From: Woeseiaceae bacterium
GTDB lineage: Bacteria; Pseudomonadota; Gammaproteobacteria; Steroidobacterales; Woeseiaceae
Length of the DNA stretch: 62,821 bases
Direction of reading: 5' to 3'
Assembly (NCBI GenBank): GCA_021773055.1
Contig: JAJFKV010000038.1
Span: 1 to 62,821, forward strand
Part shown: piece by piece, positions 25,631 to 35,236 of the stretch
How positions within the stretch are numbered: the stretch's first letter is position 1
Layout: each line of letters opens with the position of its first letter
The notes under the pieces: model-generated
The model's input: the letters and a program-made list of their open reading frames with translations, nothing else
Databases searched by the model: none
Told to the model about the DNA's origin: nothing
Program-made: the position numbers and the translations under genes

Positions 25631-28294
25631 ATGACGGACAGCTTTGGCGCGCGTTCAGCGCTTGAAGTCGGTGGCAATGAGTTTGAGATTTATCGCCTCG
25701 ACGCCGTGAAAGAAGGCCATGTTGAACGCCTTCCTTACTCCCTAAAGATCCTGCTGGAGAATCTGCTGCGGCATGAAGATGGTCGCGATGTCACCCGCGA
25801 AGACATTCTTGCGCTGGCCAACTGGGACCCGAAAGCGGCGCCAAGCACGGAGATCTCATTTACTCCGGCACGCGTCATTCTGCAAGACTTCACTGGTGTA
25901 CCAGCCGTTGTTGATCTCGCGGCGATGCGAGACGCCGTTGTGAAACTGGGCGGCTCCGCTGCGGACATTAATCCTCTGTCACCTGCCGAGCTCGTAATCG
26001 ATCACTCCGTGCAAGTTGACAATTACGGCGCAGCAAATGCACTCGATCTAAATAACAAGATTGAGTTCCAACGCAACCAGGAACGTTATTCGTTTCTGCG
26101 TTGGGGCCAATCGGCATTTGAGAACTTCCGCGTTGTTCCGCCCAATACCGGCATTGTGCATCAGGTAAATCTTGAGTACCTGAGCCGTGTGGTATTCGAC
26201 ACGGACAAGAACGGCGTTCGCTCGGCCTATCCCGACACGGTTGTCGGTACAGACTCGCATACAACGATGATCAACGGTCTCGGCATACTTGGCTGGGGTG
26301 TTGGTGGTATTGAGGCTGAGGCGGCTATGCTTGGCCAACCCATAACCATGCTGATCCCGAACGTCATCGGTTTCAGACTGACCGGCAAGCTCCGGGAAGG
26401 CACAACGGCAACCGACCTGGTACTCACTGTTACCGAAATGCTTCGCGAAAAAGGTGTTGTAGGCAAATTCGTCGAATTCTTCGGGGATGGCCTCGCCCAT
26501 ATGCCGCTGGCTGACCGGGCCACGCTCGGTAACATGGCGCCAGAATTCGGTTCCACCTGCGGCATCTTCCCCATTGATGGGGAAACTATTCGGTATCTCG
26601 AACTCTCTGGTCGCGACAAGGCGCAATGCGCGCTGATCGAGGCTTACGCCAAAGAGCAAGGCATGTGGCGCCATGACGGCGAGCCGGAAGCCCTGTACAG
26701 CGACACGCTCGAACTCGATATGGGCAGTGTTGAACCCAGTATCGCCGGACCGAAACGTCCGCAGGATCGTATCGCTCTTACAGCGGCCGCCGAGTCCTAT
26801 GCAGGCATTCTTGAGTCAACCATTGCTGACCGCAGCGAAGGCGGCAGCGGCGTTGCGAATATTGATGGCACGGACGCTGAAATACGTGATGGCGCCATCC
26901 TGATCGCAGCCATCACGAGTTGCACCAACACTTCAAATCCGGCGGTCATGCTGGCTGCTGGTCTGGTCGCGAAGAAAGCTGCAGAGAAAGGCCTGAAAGC
27001 AAAGCCCTGGGTTAAAACCAGCCTTGCCCCGGGTTCTCGTGTTGTCACCGACTATCTTGAAAAATCCGGACTCATTGATGACCTTGGCGCAGTGGGCTTT
27101 TACACGGTCGGATACGGCTGCACGACCTGTATCGGCAACTCAGGCCCCCTCAAACCGGAAATCGCTGCTGCTGTACAAGACAACGATATCGTTGGCACCA
27201 GTGTCCTGTCCGGCAACAGGAACTTCGAAGGCCGCATACATGCATTGGTACAGCACAACTTCCTCGCTTCACCACCGCTCGTTGTCGCGTACGCGATCGC
27301 CGGGAACATGGACGTTGACCTATATAAAGACGCTCTTGGCAATGACCAGGACGGTAACCCTGTTTACATGAAAGACATCTGGCCAACACAGGCCGAAGTA
27401 CAGGACGCCGTCGCTAACAACATTGACTCGAACATGTTTCAGTCCAGCTATGGCAGCGTATTTGACGGTGATGCCAACTGGAAGAATATCGATTCACCGG
27501 AAGGCGAAATTTACACCTGGGATGGGGACTCAACCTACGTCAAGAACCCGCCTTACTTTGACGGCATGTCAAAAGACCCATCCGCAGTCAGCAACATCGA
27601 AGGCGCGCGCACACTTGCATTGCTGGGCGACTCGGTCACTACAGATCATATTTCGCCGGCTGGTGGCATCGCTGCAGACAGTCCAGCGGCGCAATATCTC
27701 GAAGCACAGGGTGTGAAACCAAGCGACTTCAATTCCTATGGATCACGCCGAGGAAATCACGAAGTGATGATGCGAGGCACGTTCGCAAATATTCGCCTGC
27801 GTAATCTCCTCGCGCCTGGGACGGAAGGTGGTTGGACCTGCCATCAACCGAGCGGTGAGCAAATGTCGATTTTCGACGCGTCAGCCAGGTATCGGGAAGA
27901 AGGCACGCCGCTGGTGGTTATCGCAGGCAGTGAGTACGGCACAGGTTCATCACGTGACTGGGCCGCGAAAGGCACAGTGTTATTGGGTGTTAAAGCTGTC
28001 ATAGCCAAGAGCTTTGAGCGCATTCATCGCTCAAACCTGATCGGCATGGGCGTTCTTCCGTTGCAGTTTCTAGAGGGGCAGGATGCCGTATCGCTGGAAC
28101 TCACGGGCACCGAGACGTTCGACATATCGGGGCAAACTGACCCGGATGCAAAGACCGTCAAGGTCACCGCAAAAACGGTCGGTGGACATACGACGACGTT
28201 CGAAGCTGAGGTGCGAATCGACACGCCGAAAGAACGTGATTATTACGAGAACGGCGGCATTCTGCATTACGTATTGCGTCAACTCGCCGCATAA
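25631..28294 (+). CDS. acnA: Aconitate hydratase A
   Basis: It isomerises citrate to isocitrate with a [4Fe-4S] cluster and may act as an iron-responsive RNA-binding protein when apo. The 887-residue chain (E. coli AcnA 891) starts at ATG 25631, 8 nt after GGAG; upstream in-frame starts lack this. Cluster cysteines are in [10 protein letters not shown] and [13 protein letters not shown]. Substrate-binding [21 protein letters not shown] and the C-terminal domain with [13 protein letters not shown] and [15 protein letters not shown] are intact. It is followed after 11 bp by the sirtuin gene. Confidence 0.97.
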   Translation: MTDSFGARSALEVGGNEFEIYRLDAVKEGHVERLPYSLKILLENLLRHEDGRDVTREDILALANWDPKAAPSTEISFTPARVILQDFTGVPAVVDLAAMRDAVVKLGGSAADINPLSPAELVIDHSVQVDNYGAANALDLNNKIEFQRNQERYSFLRWGQSAFENFRVVPPNTGIVHQVNLEYLSRVVFDTDKNGVRSAYPDTVVGTDSHTTMINGLGILGWGVGGIEAEAAMLGQPITMLIPNVIGFRLTGKLREGTTATDLVLTVTEMLREKGVVGKFVEFFGDGLAHMPLADRATLGNMAPEFGSTCGIFPIDGETIRYLELSGRDKAQCALIEAYAKEQGMWRHDGEPEALYSDTLELDMGSVEPSIAGPKRPQDRIALTAAAESYAGILESTIADRSEGGSGVANIDGTDAEIRDGAILIAAITSCTNTSNPAVMLAAGLVAKKAAEKGLKAKPWVKTSLAPGSRVVTDYLEKSGLIDDLGAVGFYTVGYGCTTCIGNSGPLKPEIAAAVQDNDIVGTSVLSGNRNFEGRIHALVQHNFLASPPLVVAYAIAGNMDVDLYKDALGNDQDGNPVYMKDIWPTQAEVQDAVANNIDSNMFQSSYGSVFDGDANWKNIDSPEGEIYTWDGDSTYVKNPPYFDGMSKDPSAVSNIEGARTLALLGDSVTTDHISPAGGIAADSPAAQYLEAQGVKPSDFNSYGSRRGNHEVMMRGTFANIRLRNLLAPGTEGGWTCHQPSGEQMSIFDASARYREEGTPLVVIAGSEYGTGSSRDWAAKGTVLLGVKAVIAKSFERIHRSNLIGMGVLPLQFLEGQDAVSLELTGTETFDISGQTDPDAKTVKVTAKTVGGHTTTFEAEVRIDTPKERDYYENGGILHYVLRQLAA

Positions 28295-28305
28295 TACTGC
28301 ATGAA

Positions 28306-29046
28306 ATGAACGAGCAAAGTGACATCTCGGCGGCGCTCATCAAGGCGCTCCGGGATGCGCGCCATGTTTGTATTCTTACGGGAGCAGGTGTCTCCGCCGA
28401 GAGCGGTGTACCGACATTTCGCGACGCTCAGGACGGTCTTTGGGCGAAGTACAAGCCGCAGGAGCTCGCAACCCCTGAAGCGTTTATCAAAGATCCTGCG
28501 CTGATATGGCGGTGGTACCGATGGCGTCGCGACCTGGTCGCTGAGGCAAACCCGAACCCTGGCCACTACGCCATCGCTGAACTCGAACAACGTATGCCTC
28601 GGCTGACGCTTGTTACTCAGAACGTCGATGGCCTGCATCAACGAGCGGGAAGCAAGCATGTGATCGAATTTCACGGCAACCTGTTCGATGACCGCTGTTT
28701 TTCCGACAGAACTTTGCACACAGCGGATGACTCGCTGGATGTACCCACCTGCCCCGACTGTGGCGACTATCTCCGACCCGGCGTCGTCTGGTTTGGTGAG
28801 GCGATCCCCGAATCAGCATTGAACGATGCCTGTGCCGCCACCACAGACTGCGACGTATTCCTGTCTATCGGTACGTCATCGCTGGTCTACCCGGCAGCAG
28901 GACTGACTGACCTTGCCAGTGAGAATGGTGCCTGCGTCGTTGAAATCAATCCGATCCCTACAACGCACTCGGCCAGGTTTGACTTCGCGATAGCCGGGAA
29001 TGCCGGGCTTGTGCTGCCGGAGCTGTTAGAATCACTGGCCCCGTAA
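28306..29046 (+). CDS. NAD-dependent protein deacylase (sirtuin, class III-like)
   Basis: Sirtuins remove acyl groups from lysines at the cost of NAD+. The 246-residue chain has GAGVSAESGVPTFRD (NAD loop), TQNVDGLHQRAG and catalytic His123 in EFHGNLF. Tyr71 and Arg74 form the YxxR pair that in CobB/SIRT5-like enzymes binds succinyl or malonyl lysine. The zinc site is unusual: the second pair CPDC (C149, C152) is present, but the first has Cys131 and Asp134 in place of CxxC. Zinc binding may use Cys and Asp or be weakened. It follows acnA closely. Confidence 0.9.
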   Translation: MNEQSDISAALIKALRDARHVCILTGAGVSAESGVPTFRDAQDGLWAKYKPQELATPEAFIKDPALIWRWYRWRRDLVAEANPNPGHYAIAELEQRMPRLTLVTQNVDGLHQRAGSKHVIEFHGNLFDDRCFSDRTLHTADDSLDVPTCPDCGDYLRPGVVWFGEAIPESALNDACAATTDCDVFLSIGTSSLVYPAAGLTDLASENGACVVEINPIPTTHSARFDFAIAGNAGLVLPELLESLAP

Positions 29047-29072
29047 GGATTGAGTTGGACCCGGAGCACGCA

Positions 29073-30071
29073 GTGAAAGAGCGATCAGCAGAAAATATAT
29101 TGGAAGCCGGGCGATGGACCAAGGTCACACTGTGGAGTATCGGCGTCGTATTGCTACTGCTGACGATACTAGGAATCTATTTTTCCCGTGAACCCGATAT
29201 TTTCTGGGTCAACCGCCCTGCGGACGCTGAGTCAACTGTCGTCGGCGTATCAACAACAGACACGCTGATTCGAGTTGCTGAAACTTTGCTCGATAAACAA
29301 GGCGGATATCTCACCAACGATAAAATGCCCCCGAGTGTTTTCCTCGATAATATTCCGAGTTGGGAACTTGGCGTATTGAATCAGGTTCGCGACCTGGGTC
29401 GTGTCATGCGCGACGACTACAGCCGTAGTCAGTCCCAATCCAAAGAGGATTCCGACATCGCCGCGGGATCGCCGCAGTTCTTCTTCAACAATAATTCGTG
29501 GATATTCCCGGCATCGGAGTCCGAATACCGGGACGGTATCGAATCCTTCATTAAGTATCGGCAACGTCTGCAATCCAGTGACCCGGATACGCAGTTTTAT
29601 GCACGCGCAGATAACCTCAGGGAGTGGTTATCGCAGGTAGAGAAACGCCTTGGTAGCCTGACGCGCAGGCTTGGCAACAGCGTCGCGTCGACCCGCATCA
29701 ACGACGACCTCGCCGGCGATGCGTCTGCTGAAGCGGCTTGGCCACAGCCCGATACAGTCAATGTCCGCACAGGCTGGTTTCAGGTGGACAACATTTTCTT
29801 TGAAGCGCGTGGCACTGCCTGGGCGCTGGTACATTTCTTTCGCGCTGCCGAATTCGATTTCGCCGGGGTTTTGGCTGACAAGAACGCCGAAGCAAGCGTT
29901 CGTCAGATCATTCGTGAACTGGAAGCCAGCCTCGAAGGACTATCGTCGCCGATGATCCTGAACGGCGGCGGCTACGGCCTGTTCGCAAACCATTCGCTGG
30001 TGATGGCGAATTACCTTGCACGCGCCAATGCAGCGGTCATTAATCTTCGGGAACTACTGGATCAAGGTTGA
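29073..30071 (+). CDS. DUF2333 family protein
   Basis: This 332-residue protein has one N-terminal transmembrane helix (VTLWSIGVVLLLLTILGIYF, near residue 25) and a large soluble domain, probably periplasmic. Conserved segments include LIRVAETLLDKQGGYLTNDKMPP, PSWELGVLNQVRDLGRVMRD, NNNSWIFPASESEYRDGIE and MILNGGGYGLFANHSLVMANY. These fit DUF2333, a proteobacterial family without assigned function. GTG 29073 has GGAG at 6-nt spacing; TTG 29055 with AAGGA at 5 nt is an alternative adding six residues. It may be co-transcribed with the sirtuin gene. Confidence 0.8.
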   Translation: MKERSAENILEAGRWTKVTLWSIGVVLLLLTILGIYFSREPDIFWVNRPADAESTVVGVSTTDTLIRVAETLLDKQGGYLTNDKMPPSVFLDNIPSWELGVLNQVRDLGRVMRDDYSRSQSQSKEDSDIAAGSPQFFFNNNSWIFPASESEYRDGIESFIKYRQRLQSSDPDTQFYARADNLREWLSQVEKRLGSLTRRLGNSVASTRINDDLAGDASAEAAWPQPDTVNVRTGWFQVDNIFFEARGTAWALVHFFRAAEFDFAGVLADKNAEASVRQIIRELEASLEGLSSPMILNGGGYGLFANHSLVMANYLARANAAVINLRELLDQG

Positions 30072-30075
30072 TTAA

Positions 30076-30114
30076 TTAGTTTAACTATAAGCGCTAACTA
30101 TTTGTATTAACTAA
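30076..30114. terminator. AT-rich inverted repeat between convergent genes
   Basis: Imperfect arms TTAGTTTAA and TTAACTAA enclose further partly complementary AT-rich sequence between the stops of the DUF2333 and YgjP-like genes, which are 39 bp apart. It may act as a bidirectional terminator, but the stem is AT-rich and imperfect. Confidence 0.3.
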
Positions 30115-30872
30115 TAAATTCCGACCCAAGTAGGTATCTTTTTCCAACTGGTGTTCAGGTCTTTGTCGAGCTGCTTGTAGTTCGGTTCGAATTGCCCGAC
30201 CAACCGCCAGAATCGTTGCGAATGGTTCATATGCCTTGCATGGCACAGCTCGTGAACCATGACGTAGCGAAGATGTGCCGAATCCAGAAACATCAGGCAG
30301 TAATTCAAACTAATGGTACCGCTACTCGAATGGCTGCCCCAGCACGTGCGCTGCCCGCGAACATGCATTTTTTTGAAGTTATTACCGGACAAGGCCGATA
30401 ACGAATTTAATTGCGGCAGATACTCTCTTTTCGCAAGACGGGTCAACCAGCGTTTCAATGCGACAACGCAGAGGCCCTCGTCCCCAATCTTCCCGTACAA
30501 CACAAGCTTGTGATCATTGCAGCGATACCTGACTGTCTTAGCGCCGGACTGTGGCTCGTAAACAACGACAAACTGTCGCTCTATTCCGTCAAGACGAATG
30601 ATCCGCGGCAGCACGAACGGTTCCGGTGGGTGTTCTTCGGCAAATTGCTGGCGCGCTTTCCTGATCCAGTCGCTGTGCGCCTCAACAAACTCGCGCACGT
30701 CTGCAGCCCGTGTTCGCCTGGGTACGACGACCTCGACACGCCCGCGCGGGAATACTTTGATCGACAGCCGCTTCGCTCTGCCGCTTTCGCGCACAGAAAA
30801 GCCCGACATAGAGTCGGGCTCGTCCGCATTCGGTTCTGAAAACAGGGGTAATTGAGTCGCTGCGGTTCGCAC
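30111..30872 (-). CDS. YgjP-like (DUF45) metallopeptidase-domain protein
   Basis: This 253-residue soluble protein belongs to the YgjP/WLM-type zinc peptidase-like family. The metal-binding motif is H207-E208-L-C-H211 in MVHELCHARH, with His217 (MNHSQRFW) as a likely third ligand. The family segments RLSIKVFPRGRVEVVVPRR and RGQRTCWGSHSSSGTISLNYCLMFLD are clear. Members are often near restriction-modification or DNA-repair genes, but here the neighbours are unrelated. Its substrate is unknown. Confidence 0.87.
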   Translation of the reverse strand: MRTAATQLPLFSEPNADEPDSMSGFSVRESGRAKRLSIKVFPRGRVEVVVPRRTRAADVREFVEAHSDWIRKARQQFAEEHPPEPFVLPRIIRLDGIERQFVVVYEPQSGAKTVRYRCNDHKLVLYGKIGDEGLCVVALKRWLTRLAKREYLPQLNSLSALSGNNFKKMHVRGQRTCWGSHSSSGTISLNYCLMFLDSAHLRYVMVHELCHARHMNHSQRFWRLVGQFEPNYKQLDKDLNTSWKKIPTWVGIY

Positions 30873-30908
30873 AGCCCCTATTCTACGTAATTTAAAGCGC
30901 TGCGCTAA

Positions 30909-31634
30909 TCAGGGTGTATTTCCGCTGAAGCGAACTGCGTCAGCCATTGTCATTACGCCTTCGACGCCGCCGACCCTGGCCGTCTCACTAATGAACAAAT
31001 CAACCTTGTGCTCAAGATCAATGATGCCCGCGACGCTTGACCCTGGGCCAATGACAATCCGTGGTTTGCGATTCTTGCGCTTGCCAAAGCTCCAGTTGCT
31101 GGGCTTTTCGACCTTGATATTACCTTTGACAACACTGCCCTCGGCGAGATCAATGTCGCCAGTAACGGTGGATATGTCACCACCGACTTCAGCGCTGGTC
31201 AGTCCAATTTTGCCATTAATGTTGCCCAGATTATCCGAGACGGTAGCACCCTTGCCGAGACTGATTTTCCCGTTCACCGTTTCAATATCGCCGTCAACTT
31301 CACTGGATTCGCCAACCTTGATCGACCCGTTAACAGTCGTCAGACTTTCCGACTTTACGTTTCCTGCGATTCGAACTCCGCCATTTACCGTTCCAGCGCT
31401 TTCAATCTTCGCACCTGAATCAACACGAATACTGCCATTGACGGTATCCAGATCACCGGTAACAACCGCGTTTTCACCAATAGTGATACTGCCGTTGACC
31501 GATGATTCGCCACTTGACTCGCCGCCCGCCGCAATCTTGACACTCTTGTTAATTGACCCGCCAAAAGCCGGCACGGCCATTAGCATTACGAGCAGTCCGA
31601 TCGTAAGAGCCGATTTCGTTATCATTTTCGTCAT
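30909..31634 (-). CDS. Exported repeat protein, predicted beta-helix (bactofilin/DUF4097-like)
   Basis: This 241-residue protein has a signal peptide ending AFG (about residue 25) and seven repeats of about 20 residues. Each is built around (T/S)VNG(S/K)I followed by a turn with Gly (TVNGSI, TVNGGV, TVNGKI, NINGKI, TVTGDI). This points to a right-handed beta-helix or beta-solenoid. The C-terminal third (PRIVIGPGSSVAGIIDLEHKVDLFISETARVGGVEG) resembles bactofilin-type repeats. Unlike cytoplasmic bactofilins it carries a signal for export. Function unknown, perhaps a structural envelope component. Confidence 0.7.
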   Translation of the reverse strand: MTKMITKSALTIGLLVMLMAVPAFGGSINKSVKIAAGGESSGESSVNGSITIGENAVVTGDLDTVNGSIRVDSGAKIESAGTVNGGVRIAGNVKSESLTTVNGSIKVGESSEVDGDIETVNGKISLGKGATVSDNLGNINGKIGLTSAEVGGDISTVTGDIDLAEGSVVKGNIKVEKPSNWSFGKRKNRKPRIVIGPGSSVAGIIDLEHKVDLFISETARVGGVEGVMTMADAVRFSGNTP

Positions 31635-31744
31635 TTCGTTAATCCCGAATTTGTTTCCTACTCCTTAGATACCGCTCGGAACGAAATGGTTGCAAGCCCG
31701 CATTAATGCTAGCAGCGCCAATTTCGTTTGGTTACTCTTGCCGC

Positions 31745-32629
31745 ATGTCAATCGCGCTCGAAGCCCGCAATATCAGGAAGCAGTACCCCGGCGTGCTCGC
31801 AGTCGACGGGGTCGATTTCGCCGTTCGAGAGGGTATTTGTTTCGGGCTGCTGGGACCCAACGGCGCTGGTAAGACGACGACTGTCGAGATCATCGAGGGA
31901 GTAACCCCAGCGAGCTCCGGCGAGGTGTATTACTACGGTGAGATAGCGGGGTCCAGATTCCGGCAAGAAGCCGGCATCCAGTTTCAGAATACCGCTCTGC
32001 AAGACAATATTACGGTTCGCGAGACCATCGAGATGTTCCGTGCGCTCTACGACCGGCAAGCGAATATTGATGACATTATCGAGCAATGCTCGCTGGCGGA
32101 ACTGCTGGATCGCGACAATCGAAAACTCTCCGGCGGTCAGCGGCAACGACTATTGCTCGCGGTCGCCCTGGTAAATCGCCCGCGTCTCATTTTCCTTGAT
32201 GAACCGACCACCGGCCTGGACCCTCAGGCCCGTCGTAATTTCTGGGACCTGGTGCAAAGCATTCGTGCCGGCGGCTCAAGCATTTTGTTAACCACGCATT
32301 ACATGGATGAGGCGCAGGTCCTGTGCGATGAAATCGCTATCATGGATAGCGGCAAGATCATTACCCAGGGCACACCCGACGAGTTATTGCAGAAACAGTA
32401 CGAAGGCCTGATTATCGAGTTGCCAATTTCTGACTTGACTGACGACCTCTCCGGAATCGAACACACTGTTCTCGAAAACCTTGGCATTATCGAGGTGGTA
32501 ACAACTGACGTCAGTGAGACCTTGCAACGATTGACGCCACACGTCAGCAACCTCAACCAGATAAAGATTCGGCAACCGAACCTGGAGGATCTCTTCCTGG
32601 ATCTGACCGGTCATTCATTGCGAGCGTAG
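31745..32629 (+). CDS. ABC transporter ATP-binding protein (DrrA/NodI-like)
   Basis: This 294-residue ATPase has Walker A GPNGAGKTTT, the Q-loop near FQNTALQDN, signature LSGGQRQRL, Walker B LIFLDEPTTGLDP and a switch His in LLTTHYMDEA. A C-terminal regulatory extension of about 80 residues is typical of the DrrA/CcmA/NodI export group. ATG 31745 begins a normal N terminus (SIALEARNIRKQYPG); an upstream start adds 13 unlikely residues. It pairs with the permease gene 5 bp downstream. The exported substrate is not evident. Confidence 0.92.
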   Translation: MSIALEARNIRKQYPGVLAVDGVDFAVREGICFGLLGPNGAGKTTTVEIIEGVTPASSGEVYYYGEIAGSRFRQEAGIQFQNTALQDNITVRETIEMFRALYDRQANIDDIIEQCSLAELLDRDNRKLSGGQRQRLLLAVALVNRPRLIFLDEPTTGLDPQARRNFWDLVQSIRAGGSSILLTTHYMDEAQVLCDEIAIMDSGKIITQGTPDELLQKQYEGLIIELPISDLTDDLSGIEHTVLENLGIIEVVTTDVSETLQRLTPHVSNLNQIKIRQPNLEDLFLDLTGHSLRA

Positions 32630-32634
32630 AGACG

Positions 32635-33657
32635 ATGTTGCGACGAATCTATGCCATTTTTCAGGCCCGCAACCGGGAGTTCCTGCGCGATCGTGGCACG
32701 CTTGCCTGGAATTTGATTCTGCCGGTCGCGCTCATGTTCGGGCTCTCCTTTGCTTTCAGCAATGATCGCGATGCGTACACCGTCGGTGTATTGCAGGAAG
32801 GGCCCGAGATCAATAGTGCCGAGCACGCCTTTCTAAAAACCAGCTATATCAATTTCGTCGCCTACGACGATATTGAACTGGCCGTGAAAAAAGTCTCCCG
32901 TCACCAGCTCGACCTGCTGGTCGAATTTGGCGAGACGCGGAGATACTGGATCAATCCGGAGTCACCGAAAGGCTATTTTGCAGAAATCATCTTGCTGCAA
33001 TCGGAAGCAGCGCCATCAATGTCCATTGCGAAACAGCAGATATCCGGTGCGGCTGTTGGTTATGCCGACTGGTTATTGCCCGGAATTCTGGGAATGAACA
33101 TGATGTTCAGTTGCCTGTTTGGTGTCGGATATGTGGTGGTCCGATATCGAAAGAATGGTTTCCTGAAGCGCCTTCGCGCGACGCCGCTTAGCTCGTTTGA
33201 GTTTATCGCAGCCCAGATAGCGTCTCGCATGGTCTTGATTCTGACTATTACGACCTTTATTTACACCGGTACTCACTGGATTCTGGGTACGCGAATGGAA
33301 GGCAGCTATTTTACTTTGTTCCTGATCGCGGTTGTCGGCGCTATTTCCCTGGTTTCAATGGGACTGGTCGTATCGGCTCGGGTCACCAGCGAAGAACTGG
33401 CTGGTGGAGTGTTGAACCTGATTAACTGGCCGATGATGATGTTATCCGGTGTCTGGTTCTCACTGGAGGGTGCCCCGGAAGCTGTGCAAACGGCGGCCAG
33501 TATTTTCCCATTGACGCATATTCTCAATTCCGCGCGAGCTGTGATGCTGGATGGAGCCACGCTCGCTGACGTCGCGCCCAGTCTGCTGGCCTTGTCCGCG
33601 ATGAGTACTGTCTTCCTTGCCGTAGGCGCCAAAGTTTTTCGCTGGGGGCAGTACTAG
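32635..33657 (+). CDS. ABC-2 type transporter permease
   Basis: This 340-residue inner-membrane protein has an N-terminal helix (LAWNLILPVALMFGLSFAF) and a large extracytoplasmic loop (about 45-140). Five more helices follow in the C-terminal half, with the ABC-2 hallmark FLKRLRATPLSSFEFIAAQI and GVLNLINWPMMMLSGVWFSLEG. It forms an export system with the adjacent ATPase; homologues export drugs, lipids or polysaccharides. The substrate cannot be told from the sequence. Confidence 0.92.
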   Translation: MLRRIYAIFQARNREFLRDRGTLAWNLILPVALMFGLSFAFSNDRDAYTVGVLQEGPEINSAEHAFLKTSYINFVAYDDIELAVKKVSRHQLDLLVEFGETRRYWINPESPKGYFAEIILLQSEAAPSMSIAKQQISGAAVGYADWLLPGILGMNMMFSCLFGVGYVVVRYRKNGFLKRLRATPLSSFEFIAAQIASRMVLILTITTFIYTGTHWILGTRMEGSYFTLFLIAVVGAISLVSMGLVVSARVTSEELAGGVLNLINWPMMMLSGVWFSLEGAPEAVQTAASIFPLTHILNSARAVMLDGATLADVAPSLLALSAMSTVFLAVGAKVFRWGQY

Positions 33658-33660
33658 ATC

Positions 33661-34461
33661 ATGCCTCGCTCTTTAATCGATATTGGTGCGAACATCGCAC
33701 ACGACAGCTTCGATGATGATCGCTCACAAATGATGCAGCGTGCCGCGGACGCAGGCGTGAGCAGAATCATTGTCACCGGCAGCAGTGACGAAAGTAACGT
33801 TCGTGCCGCCGAGCTCGCCGAATCTGCACCTGGCCTCCTGTACTCGACCGCTGGTGTTCACCCGCACCATGCATCCGATTACAGCAATGAAAGTGACGCG
33901 CTGATCCGTGCTCTGATTAAGAAAAATGTCGTTGTCGCGATTGGCGAATGTGGGCTGGATTACTTTCGCAATTTTTCGCCCCGGGAAGCACAACTGGAGG
34001 CTTTCAGGAAGCAGTTGGAAATTGCGAAGGAATCTGGTTTGCCGGTGTTCCTGCACCAACGCGACGCGCACGATGATTTCGTAGAAGTACTTGAGCCGGC
34101 ACTACCCGATTTATCGCGCGCAGTCGCACATTGCTTTACGGGCGAAGGTGAATCTCTCAAAGAATATATAGAGATGGGTTTGTACATTGGTATCACGGGA
34201 TGGATTTGCGACGAACGCCGCGGCAAACACCTGCATGACATCGTCTCGATTATTCCCGATGACAAGCTGCTCATCGAGACGGACGCGCCATATCTGTTGC
34301 CGCGCAGCATTCGGCCGAAACCAAAAAGTCGTCGCAACGAACCCATGTACTTGCCGGAGGTCGTTCGTGTGATTGCTGAAGCGCGTGGCCAGTCCGAAGA
34401 CCACATCGCCACGATTAGTCATGCAAACGCAATGCGCTTTTTTGATCTCCCCGATCTCTAG
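33661..34461 (+). CDS. tatD: TatD family metal-dependent DNase
   Basis: This 266-residue TIM-barrel hydrolase closely follows E. coli TatD: SLIDIGANIAHDSFDDDR, STAGVHPHHAS, VAIGECGLDYFRNFSPREAQ, HCFTGEGESLKEYIEMG, IGITGWICDERRG and LIETDAPYLLPRS. TatD has 3'-5' exonuclease activity linked to oxidative DNA repair. It starts 3 bp after the permease stop, so it shares that transcript, but no functional link to the transporter is suggested. It is convergent with the znuB-like gene. Confidence 0.94.
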   Translation: MPRSLIDIGANIAHDSFDDDRSQMMQRAADAGVSRIIVTGSSDESNVRAAELAESAPGLLYSTAGVHPHHASDYSNESDALIRALIKKNVVVAIGECGLDYFRNFSPREAQLEAFRKQLEIAKESGLPVFLHQRDAHDDFVEVLEPALPDLSRAVAHCFTGEGESLKEYIEMGLYIGITGWICDERRGKHLHDIVSIIPDDKLLIETDAPYLLPRSIRPKPKSRRNEPMYLPEVVRVIAEARGQSEDHIATISHANAMRFFDLPDL

Positions 34462-34471
34462 GCGATTGCCG

Positions 34472-35236
34472 CTAGCCTTGCGGACGTTTGTCCGAAATTA
34501 AAACACCGACAAGAATGGCAACTGCCGCCATACTCCAGACGATGACTGCTCCCGTCGGCAGATCCATATAAAATGAAATGATAATGCCAGCGAGATATGA
34601 CACGACGCCGATAAGGTAACCAAGCATGAGTCGATTGCCGCGCCGCAGGCCCGTGGTCGCCAAAGCAGGGATAATCAGGCTGGCGAAAACAAGATAAATG
34701 CCAACGACTTGCACAGATGCCGTCACGACGACCGCAAATACAAGATAAAACGTCAGTGGCCCGAACCGGTCTCGCAGTTTGAACCAGATTATCAAGGTCA
34801 CGGCGTACAACAATGCCAACGGCATCAATGACGAATACGATTGCCACAATATTTGGCCGACCAGGAGTTCTTTGAGATGCTCACTCCCATGCGGATTGCC
34901 AGACAGCAAGAGAATGCCGCCTGTCGCAGCCAGAATAAACAAAATTCCGATCAGGGGTTCCTGAATACTTGGCCAGCGCTTCTCCGTCCAGTTCAAGCCG
35001 ATCGCCGCAGCGAGTGCGGCACCAACGGCAGCGATTTGCACTTCCAGTCCGTTCGGATCCCAGTCCATCGCGTGAGCTGCGATCACGCCGAGGCCCGCGA
35101 CCTGTGCGATTGCCAGGTCAATAAATATAATGCCGCGCTTCAATACTTCCTGCCCTAGCGGAACGTGAGTACTAAGTACAATCAGGCCGGCAATAAAAGC
35201 AGGTCCGACGATGCTTAGGTCCAGTAGCTCATTCAT
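34472..35236 (-). CDS. Metal ABC transporter permease, ZnuB-like
   Basis: This 254-residue membrane protein of the ABC-3 family (zinc/manganese/iron permease) has about 8 helices: VGPAFIAGLIVLSTHVPLGQEVLKRG, IFIDLAIAQVAGLGVIAAHA, ILFILAATGGILLLSG and VQVVGIYLVFASLIIPALAT. The start at 35236 overlaps the stop of the binding-protein gene by 8 bases (ATGAATGA), showing coupling. No ATPase gene follows: the stop lies 10 bp from convergent tatD. The system must therefore borrow an ATPase encoded elsewhere. Confidence 0.9.
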   Translation of the reverse strand: MNELLDLSIVGPAFIAGLIVLSTHVPLGQEVLKRGIIFIDLAIAQVAGLGVIAAHAMDWDPNGLEVQIAAVGAALAAAIGLNWTEKRWPSIQEPLIGILFILAATGGILLLSGNPHGSEHLKELLVGQILWQSYSSLMPLALLYAVTLIIWFKLRDRFGPLTFYLVFAVVVTASVQVVGIYLVFASLIIPALATTGLRRGNRLMLGYLIGVVSYLAGIIISFYMDLPTGAVIVWSMAAVAILVGVLISDKRPQG

